A stretch of 64,000 nucleotides of DNA from Nitrospina sp. (GTDB lineage: Bacteria > Nitrospinota > Nitrospinia > Nitrospinales > VA-1). Made by a program: the position numbers and the translations under genes. Location: NCBI GenBank assembly GCA_018697205.1, contig JABHTG010000037.1, forward strand, positions 30,283-94,282, written 5' to 3'. Positions 1-6,931 of the stretch are shown here, piece by piece; the first letter of the stretch is position 1; each line of letters starts with the position of its first letter. The notes under the pieces are model-generated. The model saw only the letters and a program-made list of their open reading frames with translations. It had not been told where the DNA came from and did no database searches.

Positions 1-1329
1 ACGGATGTAGTTGTGAATTCATCAGGTGTTGTTTATATAGCTGATCGGAATAATAATCGTATTCGTAAGATTGATGAATTGGGCGTTATTACAACTTTAA
101 TGGGAACCAAACTTACAGGATATAATGGTGATAATGAAATTGCAGCAGAAACTAACTTGCATCTTCCTTTTGCTTTATCTTTTAATGGAGAAAATAATTT
201 GTTGGTTGTGGATCGTAATCATTTTCGAGTTAGAGGGATTAATCTTCAAAATAACCAAGTTAATACAGTCGCGGGAAATGGAAAATTTTTATTCAAAGGA
301 GATGGGGGCCCTGGAGGAGGGGCTACTTTAGAGGCACCATCCGGAATTGCTTTAGATAGTAAAGGAAACGTGTTATTTGTTGATCGTTTACACCAACGAA
401 TACGAAAGATTGATAGCAAGGGTATTATTAAAACTATTATCGGAAATGGAAAGCAGGGGAGCGAAGGCAATGGAGGATTAGGTATTAAGGCAACGCTTCA
501 TCTCCCAGAGGTCGTAATAGTTGATCATGAGGACAACATTTTTTTAACTCAGCGTTCAGGTAACGCTTGGATTATTCGTAAACACTCAATAGATGGAGTT
601 ATTACCCATTTTGCTGGCAATGGAAGGCAAGGAAATACCGGAGATGGGGGGCTTGCTATAGATGCTTCTTTTCATACAATTTCTGATATAGCTGCTGATG
701 AAGGAGGTAATATTTATGTTGCTGATTCAATCAATAAAAATATCCGTAGGATCGATAATCGTGGAATAATTTCTACTATTGCCGAAATTTCTATAGGAAC
801 TCTGGGGTCAGAGGTTCACCCAAATGGAATTGTTATCGACAAAGCAGGTAGTATTATTTTTTCTGATTCAGGGAGCAGTAAAGTTTATAAAATAGATGAA
901 AATGGTTCTATTATATTAATCGCTGGGACGGGCGATTTTGATGATTACGGTGACGGAGGATTAGCTCTCGAGGCTGGTCTTAGATCTCCTGGAGGCATGG
1001 CACTTGGGCCAGAGGGATTTCTTTATATTGCTGAGCAGACAACACACCGGATCCGAAAAATAGATTCAAATGGTGTGATTAGTGGATATGTAGGTACCGG
1101 AAAATTTGGTTTTTCGGGAGATGGAGGGCTAGCAGTAAAAGCAAAAATTAAAACTCCGTTTCGTATAGCTTTTGATACAGAGGGCAATCTTTATTTTTCT
1201 GACCGAGATAATAACCGTATTCGTAAAGTTGATACTAGTGGAATAATAACAACTATTGCTGGACACAGTAATATAGGTTGGCTCCAAGATGGTTTAGAAG
1301 TACGTATTATGGTTCATAACTTCCCTTAA
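1..1329 (+). CDS. NHL-repeat beta-propeller protein (5' end cut by window)
   Basis: The reading frame is open from base 1, so the true start lies upstream; the first GTG, at base 13, is internal. The visible 440 or so residues consist of roughly seven NHL-type blades. They repeat the pattern G-N-x-Y/F-x-A-D, then N-R-I-R-K-I, then an A-G-x-G turn followed by G-D-G-G-L-A. This G-D-G-G-bearing form is typical of large exported NHL/teneurin-like propellers, which act as protein-binding or scaffold surfaces. No catalytic domain is visible in this part. The next gene is on the opposite strand, so this gene ends its transcript. The family assignment is sure; the function is unknown. Confidence 0.85.
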   Translation, partial: TDVVVNSSGVVYIADRNNNRIRKIDELGVITTLMGTKLTGYNGDNEIAAETNLHLPFALSFNGENNLLVVDRNHFRVRGINLQNNQVNTVAGNGKFLFKGDGGPGGGATLEAPSGIALDSKGNVLFVDRLHQRIRKIDSKGIIKTIIGNGKQGSEGNGGLGIKATLHLPEVVIVDHEDNIFLTQRSGNAWIIRKHSIDGVITHFAGNGRQGNTGDGGLAIDASFHTISDIAADEGGNIYVADSINKNIRRIDNRGIISTIAEISIGTLGSEVHPNGIVIDKAGSIIFSDSGSSKVYKIDENGSIILIAGTGDFDDYGDGGLALEAGLRSPGGMALGPEGFLYIAEQTTHRIRKIDSNGVISGYVGTGKFGFSGDGGLAVKAKIKTPFRIAFDTEGNLYFSDRDNNRIRKVDTSGIITTIAGHSNIGWLQDGLEVRIMVHNFP

Positions 1330-1403
1330 TTATCTTGCTTGTTACTTGTTTGGCATGGTTTATATTTGTTTCAAAAAAATTTCTATTTTAATAATATTTA
1401 AAG

Positions 1404-1793
1404 TTATATTTTTTTTGCAATAGCGAGTTTGTAAAATTCTTTTATATATTTAGTATTTGGTTTTTCGAATTTCAAACCTAATTCATAACAACGTTTACCT
1501 AAAAGCGGATCTTCTCTAAAAATAGAGCGAGTGCACTCGCATCGTATTATGTTAGTGCCTAGGTTCTCAATTTTTGGTAGTTCTAAATCAAGGATGATGC
1601 CTATTTTAACCTGGGATTTCGCTTCTATACATAATCCCCCAGTAGATATATCTATTACCTTGACTTTTGAGGTCACTATTTTGTTGTCACCTTGCTCGAC
1701 TTTATAGGATCCACTTGACTTTATTATACTTGTTATTTTTTTTATGCCGACACGAAGAGATATTCTTTGCTCTTTATATGTGCTCATAGGCAT
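1404..1793 (-). CDS. PilZ-domain protein (putative c-di-GMP receptor)
   Basis: A single-domain protein of 129 residues. It carries the two PilZ signatures: an R-x-x-x-R motif at residues 10-14 and a D-x-S-x-x-G motif at 48-53 (Asp48, Ser50, Gly53). In the family these residues bind cyclic di-GMP, so it probably acts as a cytosolic effector that alters a partner protein. It is the last gene on the minus strand of the cysteine/ferredoxin cluster, 61 bases downstream of the ferredoxin. The relation to sulfur metabolism may be only positional. The partner cannot be read from the sequence. Confidence 0.8.
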   Translation of the reverse strand: MPMSTYKEQRISLRVGIKKITSIIKSSGSYKVEQGDNKIVTSKVKVIDISTGGLCIEAKSQVKIGIILDLELPKIENLGTNIIRCECTRSIFREDPLLGKRCYELGLKFEKPNTKYIKEFYKLAIAKKI

Positions 1794-1854
1794 ATTTTTT
1801 TTATACTTAATGTTATCGGATTATTTTCTGTCTCTTGGTAATAGATTTATTTTT

Positions 1855-2169
1855 TTAAAAATTAATAACTAACTCTTCTACAAGTAGATTATTTTGAATG
1901 TGGTTCTTTAAAATTTTATCGATATCAATTTTTGTTTTTGGTGAGTACCAGGCATCATCTGGATAAACAACCATGGCAGGGCCATGGGCGCAAGCATCAA
2001 GGCATCCTGCTTTATTGATCCTGATTTTTCCTTTTAGGCCCAATTCATGGATACGTTTTTTAGTGTATTCTAATAGAGCCTCAGAACCTCTTTCTGAGCA
2101 TGAACTCCTTGGGTCATCTTTTGTTCGTTTGTTATTACAGATAAAAAGATGCTTTTGAAATCTAGGCAT
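1855..2169 (-). CDS. Thioredoxin-like [2Fe-2S] ferredoxin
   Basis: A 104-residue protein of the thioredoxin-fold 2Fe-2S ferredoxin family (NuoE C-terminal/Shethna-protein type). The four expected cluster ligands are present as Cys11, Cys24, Cys56 and Cys60, in the family pattern of two widely spaced cysteines followed by C-L-D-A-C. It is a soluble electron carrier. It lies 14 bases downstream of the CysM-like synthase gene on the same strand and so is probably co-transcribed with the sulfur cluster. It could supply electrons to sulfur reduction, but that role is an inference; these ferredoxins also occur in unrelated operons. Confidence 0.85.
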   Translation of the reverse strand: MPRFQKHLFICNNKRTKDDPRSSCSERGSEALLEYTKKRIHELGLKGKIRINKAGCLDACAHGPAMVVYPDDAWYSPKTKIDIDKILKNHIQNNLLVEELVINF

Positions 2170-2183
2170 GAGGTGGAACTTTC

Positions 2184-3200
2184 TTATACATCAGCTTTAG
2201 GTAATTTATAGGTTTGGTTTTTTTCGTAATATTCTTTGAATTTACCGAAATTTATATAACACCGATCACAACTATCAGGGAAGATTGTTACAATAACGCC
2301 TTTTTTTATCCTTCGCGCTAGTTCTAATGCTCCACAAAGGGCGGCGGCTGATGATTGCCCAGCCAGAATACCTTCCTTTTTTTCGAGGATATCCACCATG
2401 TCGTAAGCTTCTTCGGTTAGTATACTTATTTTTCCATCCAAAACTTCTTCATTATATATTCCTGGAACAATTGAACTGGCCATATGTTTTAGCCCTTCTA
2501 GGCCATGAAGTTCTTCTTTAGGTTCCATAGCAAAACCTTGAATTTCTGGATTGAATTCTTTAAGCCTCTTAGTAGTTCCCATAATGGTTCCGCCTGTACC
2601 AATCCCAGCAATGAAATGTGTTATGCGCTGGTCTGTTTGTTCCCAAATTTCTGGAGCGGTTGTTTCGTAGTGAGCTTTCCAATTTGAGTCATTATTATAC
2701 TGGTCTGGCATAAAATAAAGTTCAGGATTTTCTTGATATATTTTTTTTGCTAGAAGAATTGCACCATCAGAACCTTCAAATGGACTTGAAGTGACGATCT
2801 CAGCACCATAAAAGTCTGCCATTAGACCTTTTCTTTCTTTGCAAACATTAGCAGGCATCACCAGCTTTACTTTATAGCCCTTTATCTTCCCAATAAGAGC
2901 ATAAGCAATTCCAGTGTTTCCTGAGGTTGAGTCGAGTATAATTTTATTTTTTGTTAACTTTCCAGATTTCTCACCATCTTCAATCATCTTGAGGGCGGGG
3001 CGTGATTTAACTGATCCACCAGCATTTTTCCATTCGGCTTTTGCAAAGATGGTAACGTCTTTTAATTCACTCCCGATATTTTTTATCCTAATTAAAGGAG
3101 TGTTCCCTATTGTCTTTAGTACTGAAGTGTCAGCAATTACCGGACAAGTAGGTGTTTGAACTTCTGTTGGTAGTGATAGTTTCATATTAAATTTTGACAT
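2184..3200 (-). CDS. cysM: CysM-like PLP-dependent cysteine synthase
   Basis: A 338-residue fold-type II PLP enzyme. The PLP lysine is Lys65 in G-G-S-V-K, followed by the S-G-N-T-G phosphate loop near 92-97 and the G-T-G-G-T loop near 201-205. In mycobacterial CysM, which uses O-phosphoserine and the thiocarboxylated carrier CysO, an arginine near 220 binds the substrate phosphate. My hand alignment puts Lys238 (G-L-K-H-M) at that place. The adjacent sulfur-carrier and activator genes support a carrier-dependent role. The short C-terminal tail with C-D-R-C differs from ordinary CysK. Cystathionine or homocysteine synthesis is a less likely alternative. Confidence 0.75.
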   Translation of the reverse strand: MSKFNMKLSLPTEVQTPTCPVIADTSVLKTIGNTPLIRIKNIGSELKDVTIFAKAEWKNAGGSVKSRPALKMIEDGEKSGKLTKNKIILDSTSGNTGIAYALIGKIKGYKVKLVMPANVCKERKGLMADFYGAEIVTSSPFEGSDGAILLAKKIYQENPELYFMPDQYNNDSNWKAHYETTAPEIWEQTDQRITHFIAGIGTGGTIMGTTKRLKEFNPEIQGFAMEPKEELHGLEGLKHMASSIVPGIYNEEVLDGKISILTEEAYDMVDILEKKEGILAGQSSAAALCGALELARRIKKGVIVTIFPDSCDRCYINFGKFKEYYEKNQTYKLPKADV

Positions 3201-3270
3201 TGAGAGTTAGATGCCATAAACAACAAATGGTATCAAAATTAAGTAAACAAGCTTCTGGTAAGACGCATAC

Positions 3271-4077
3271 TTATTTTTGTACCCCACAAAACTCTTCATA
3301 ATCTACTAATTCTTTAATGGTAGGTTTTTCGCCACACATTGGACAATTTATATCTTTACGTAATCGAAGGTTTCTAAACTCAGCATTGAGAGCATCGTAT
3401 ATAAGGAGCCTTCCTACTAGTGGTTTACCGATTCCAAGTACAAGTTTTAATACTTCAGCAACTTGTAGGTTTCCTATTACTCCTGCCAAAACACCTAAAA
3501 CTCCTCCCTCTTGGCAATTTGGAGACATATCTGGAGGAGGAGGTTCTGGATATAAGCATCTATAACAGGGCCCATCAACTGGCTTAAAAACAGTTACTTG
3601 ACCCTCAAACCTATAAATACTTCCATGAATAAGGGTTTTGTTTTTCATAACACAAGCATCATTAACTAAGTATCGTGTCGGGAAATTATCTGATCCGTCT
3701 ACAATATAGTCATAGCCTTCTATAAACTTCATGATATTACTTGAGTCTAATCTTTCTTCATATAGTGTGACGCTTACATCTGGATTAAGCGCTTCTATAG
3801 TTTTTTTTGCAGATTCGGTTTTTAACATACCAATTCGTTCTGTCGAATGAATGATTTGTCTTTGAAGGTTACTAAGGTCAACTCGGTCGAAGTCAACAAT
3901 CCCCAGATTACCTATACCAGCGGCAGCTAAATAATATGCAGCAGGAGAACCTAGACCTCCAGCCCCCAGAAGAAGGACTCTCGCTTCTAGCATTTTTTGT
4001 TGGCCGGAGCCACCAACTTCAGGAAGTATTATATGTCGACTGTATCGCTCTATCTGCTCATCGGTAAATTCAATCAT
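3271..4077 (-). CDS. moeB: MoeB/ThiF-type sulfur-carrier adenylyltransferase
   Basis: An E1-like enzyme of 268 residues that adenylates the C-terminal glycine of a ubiquitin-fold sulfur carrier. Visible are the nucleotide loop G-A-G-G-L-G (38-43), the R-Q at 73-74, the metal cysteines Cys171/Cys174 with Cys245/Cys248, and a Cys188 near the usual catalytic loop. There is no C-terminal rhodanese domain, so the sulfur must come from another donor. The start ATG overlaps the stop of the carrier gene (TAATG), which indicates translational coupling. In this setting it is more likely to serve the cysteine carrier than molybdopterin synthase, although dual use is possible. Confidence 0.88.
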   Translation of the reverse strand: MIEFTDEQIERYSRHIILPEVGGSGQQKMLEARVLLLGAGGLGSPAAYYLAAAGIGNLGIVDFDRVDLSNLQRQIIHSTERIGMLKTESAKKTIEALNPDVSVTLYEERLDSSNIMKFIEGYDYIVDGSDNFPTRYLVNDACVMKNKTLIHGSIYRFEGQVTVFKPVDGPCYRCLYPEPPPPDMSPNCQEGGVLGVLAGVIGNLQVAEVLKLVLGIGKPLVGRLLIYDALNAEFRNLRLRKDINCPMCGEKPTIKELVDYEEFCGVQK

Positions 4078-4361
4078 TAAGCTCTAATTCCACCTGCAAT
4101 GGCTGGGATAATCGAAATTTCGTCTCCATCTTTTACAACGGTATTTTCACCTTCGAGAAAGCGAATATCTTCTTCATTAATATATATATTTATAAAGCGT
4201 CTAGGTGTTCCGCTTTCTTCACAAATGCGATCTTTAATTCCATTAAATCTACTTTCTAGATTGTTGATAATATCAGAAATAGTTCCCCCTTCAGCCGATA
4301 CTTCAGATTGATTATCAGTGAGCTTCATCAACGGGGTAGGAATTCTTACCTTAATGGTCAT
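4077..4361 (-). CDS. MoaD/ThiS/CysO-type sulfur-carrier protein
   Basis: A 94-residue ubiquitin-fold protein. It starts with the typical beta strand K-V-R-I-P-T-P and ends in A-I-A-G-G-I-R-A. The family works by adenylation and thiocarboxylation of a C-terminal Gly-Gly. Here three residues, Ile-Arg-Ala, follow the diglycine, so the protein would need trimming first. The Rv1335/CysO-like length and the neighbours (MoeB-like E1, CysM-like synthase, ThrC) point to cysteine or homocysteine synthesis and not to thiamine or molybdopterin. A good ribosome site (GGAG) precedes the ATG. No JAMM/Mec protease gene is visible in the window. Confidence 0.85.
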   Translation of the reverse strand: MTIKVRIPTPLMKLTDNQSEVSAEGGTISDIINNLESRFNGIKDRICEESGTPRRFINIYINEEDIRFLEGENTVVKDGDEISIIPAIAGGIRA

Positions 4362-4383
4362 ATTTTAAATCTCCTTAAAACGT

Positions 4384-5625
4384 TTATACGGTTACACTAT
4401 TAGAGTATATTTCTTCAAAACTATTTAACTTAGGTTTAATTATAATTGGATCATTGTATTGTCCATTTAAGGCTTCTACTGTTTTAAGGCCGTTGCCTGT
4501 TATACAGATTACTGTGGTCTCATCAGGCTTGATGCGCCCTTGCTGAACCAATTTTTTTGTAACCCCAAGTGTTACACCACCAGCAGTTTCGGTAAATATA
4601 CCCTCAGTCTCTGCAAGAAGTTTCATTGCCAATACAATTTCCTCGTCATTCACATCTTCGCCATAACCCCCACTAGCTTGTGTTGTTTTAACACCATAAT
4701 AGCCGTCAGCAGGATTACCAATAGCGATAGACTTTGCTATAGTATCTGGTTTTACAGGAGTAATGATATCAGTATTATTTTTTATAGCGGTAGTTACTGG
4801 GGAACATCCGGTAGCCTGTGCTGCAAAAATCTTTGACTGAACTTTTCCATCTAAAAGACCCAGACATTCAAACTCATGAAATGCTTTCCAGATTTTTGTT
4901 ATTAGTGAACTACCTGCAACAGGTACAATTACATTGTCGGGGGTTTTCCAGCCCAACTGCTCAGCTATTTCGTAGCCATACGATCTGGACCCATCGCCAT
5001 AGTAGGGACGTATATTAATATTTACAAACGCCCACTTATGATTTACTGCGATTTCACTACAAAGCCTATTTACATCATCATAAGAACCATCAACGGCAAT
5101 TAAATTGGTTCCATAAATATTTGTTCCTAAAATTTTCCCAGACTCTAACCCTACAGGGATAAATATAAAGCTTTTTAACCCAGCTTCTGCAGAGTGTGCA
5201 GCAACTGAATTAGCTAAGTTGCCTGTAGATGCGCAAGAGATTGTATCAAAACCAAGTTCTATTGCTTTAGATACAGCTACTGCGACGACTCTGTCTTTGA
5301 ATGAAAAGGTAGGATGATTAACAGAATCATTTTTGATGTAAAGATTATTGAGCCCTAGTATTTTGCCTAAATTTTTTGCACGCAACAAAGGTGTAAACCC
5401 TACATGATCACCGACTTTATTTTCTTCATCCAATGGCATTAAATCCTTATAGCGCCACATTGAAGGAGGTCCTGATAATATAGATTTACGCGTTATTTTT
5501 TTGCTAATTTTTTCGTAATCATAGTCAACCTCAAGAGGACCAAAGCAATATTCACATACATGAATAGGTTCCTTAGGGAACTCTCTTTGGCATTCTTTAC
5601 ATTTCAATCCTTTTACATTTCCCAT
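4384..5625 (-). CDS. thrC: Threonine synthase
   Basis: A 413-residue PLP enzyme converting O-phosphohomoserine to threonine. An N-terminal zinc-ribbon-like segment has Cys9/Cys12 and Cys24/Cys27. The PLP lysine is Lys110 in S-F-K-D-R, and the phosphate loop reads S-T-G-N-L-A-N-S. The G-N-G-L-K motif near the C-terminus is typical of the archaeal/plant-like ThrC branch. It lies between cysK (13 bases away) and the sulfur carrier (22 bases away), and is probably one transcript with them. ThrC paired with carrier-dependent cysteine genes recurs in several phyla. Phosphohomoserine chemistry also feeds homocysteine synthesis in some of those clusters. Confidence 0.92.
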   Translation of the reverse strand: MGNVKGLKCKECQREFPKEPIHVCEYCFGPLEVDYDYEKISKKITRKSILSGPPSMWRYKDLMPLDEENKVGDHVGFTPLLRAKNLGKILGLNNLYIKNDSVNHPTFSFKDRVVAVAVSKAIELGFDTISCASTGNLANSVAAHSAEAGLKSFIFIPVGLESGKILGTNIYGTNLIAVDGSYDDVNRLCSEIAVNHKWAFVNINIRPYYGDGSRSYGYEIAEQLGWKTPDNVIVPVAGSSLITKIWKAFHEFECLGLLDGKVQSKIFAAQATGCSPVTTAIKNNTDIITPVKPDTIAKSIAIGNPADGYYGVKTTQASGGYGEDVNDEEIVLAMKLLAETEGIFTETAGGVTLGVTKKLVQQGRIKPDETTVICITGNGLKTVEALNGQYNDPIIIKPKLNSFEEIYSNSVTV

Positions 5626-5638
5626 TCAATCAACTTTC

Positions 5639-6583
5639 TTAAAAGTATTGGTAAAAACTAAAATATCTTTCAGCGGTATCAGGTATCATTACAACCACAT
5701 TTTTTTCTAGCCCTAACTCTTTAGCTACTTCGCAGGCAGCATGACAGGCAGCTCCTGCTGAAATTCCAGCTGAAATACCTTCTTCTTTTCCTAGTCTTCT
5801 TGAGCATTGGTAAGCATCATCGTCAGAGACAGGTCTAACAGAATCTAGAATATTTATATTTAAAACCTTTGGCTTAAAACCAGCTCCGATACCTTGTATT
5901 TTATGTGGACCAGGATTTTTTCCTGAAAGAATTGCAGAAGTTGCTGGCTCGACAGCAACTATTTTAATATCTTTATTATGCTGTTTAAGACACTCACCAA
6001 CTCCCGTAATGGTTCCTCCTGTACCAACTCCAGCCACAAATGCATCAATTTTTTCTCCATTCATTGCACAAAGTATCTCGGGGCCAGTAGTTTCTCTATG
6101 GATTGCAGGGTTAGCTAAGTTATTAAACTGCTGTGGCATAAAATAGTCTGGATGTTGGGCCAAAAGTTCTTCGGCTCTTTCTATAGTTCCTTCCATTCCG
6201 AATTCGGCACGACTTAATTCTGTTTTCGCTCCAAAACTTTCAAGCATCATTCTTCGTTCGGTGCTCATATTTTCTGACATGACGAGAATGACTTGATAAC
6301 CTTTAACTGCTCCGACCATAGCGAGGCCAATACCTGTATTTCCACTAGTTGCTTCAATAATTGTGGAACCCGGTTTCAATATGCCGCGACTTTCGGCATC
6401 CTCCACCATGGCTTTTGCGATCCTATCTTTGACACTACCACCGGGATTAAAGCACTCGAGCTTAGCATATATATTTGCCCCATTTTCTGGGGTGATATTA
6501 TTTAGTTTGACTAGTGGGGTTAAACCAACTAGTTGCAAACTATCATTATTCTGACCAGCTTGGGTGACCGAATTTATTGTCAT
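5639..6583 (-). CDS. cysK: Cysteine synthase A (O-acetylserine sulfhydrylase)
   Basis: A 314-residue PLP enzyme that makes cysteine from O-acetylserine and sulfide. The PLP lysine is Lys52 in G-G-S-V-K-D-R, the substrate loop is T-S-G-N-T-G (79-84), and the conserved P-H-K-I-Q-G-I-G-A-G-F segment is that of true CysK proteins. The C-terminus ends in an E-R-Y-F-S block like the family. It is the first gene of the minus-strand cluster, so the promoter should lie in 6584-6931. Having this OAS-type enzyme beside a CysM-like one suggests two parallel routes to cysteine. Confidence 0.93.
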   Translation of the reverse strand: MTINSVTQAGQNNDSLQLVGLTPLVKLNNITPENGANIYAKLECFNPGGSVKDRIAKAMVEDAESRGILKPGSTIIEATSGNTGIGLAMVGAVKGYQVILVMSENMSTERRMMLESFGAKTELSRAEFGMEGTIERAEELLAQHPDYFMPQQFNNLANPAIHRETTGPEILCAMNGEKIDAFVAGVGTGGTITGVGECLKQHNKDIKIVAVEPATSAILSGKNPGPHKIQGIGAGFKPKVLNINILDSVRPVSDDDAYQCSRRLGKEEGISAGISAGAACHAACEVAKELGLEKNVVVMIPDTAERYFSFYQYF

Positions 6584-6931
6584 AGATTTTTTTAAATAAA
6601 TATTCTGGCAAACTAGTGATTATAAATGATGAATATGTCTTAAGTCAACCGTATAAGTACTTGTTGATTAGGGGGTTTCTGACTTGGTAACCTAAAGTGT
6701 GTTAAATAAAATTTTTTCAGATTAACTTTAAAAGAATTAAAATTTGAGTTCAGATTACACGTTTTCGTGATTTATTTGCCTAATTTTTTCGATTTGCTTT
6801 AAGGGTTAATTATAGGGTTCAGTATTGGGGAATGATTGTAGATTCGCTTAAAAATTTTTATATTTTTGAGATCTAGTTTTTCGGGGAGTGACTCTGCAAT
6901 ACTTCTTATATGGTCAGCTTAATGGAGTAAT
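6584..6931. other. Intergenic region between gspD 3' end and cysK
   Basis: About 350 AT-rich bases between two minus-strand genes. It must hold the end of the type II secretion transcript and the promoter of the cysteine cluster. I find no strong hairpin followed by a T run, no convincing gene on either strand and no recognisable riboswitch fold by eye. Confidence 0.5.

Noticed and set aside
6584-6931. Riboswitch or T-box ahead of the cysteine cluster
   Set aside because: No specifier hairpin, SAM-box core or anti-terminator was recognisable by eye on the minus strand.
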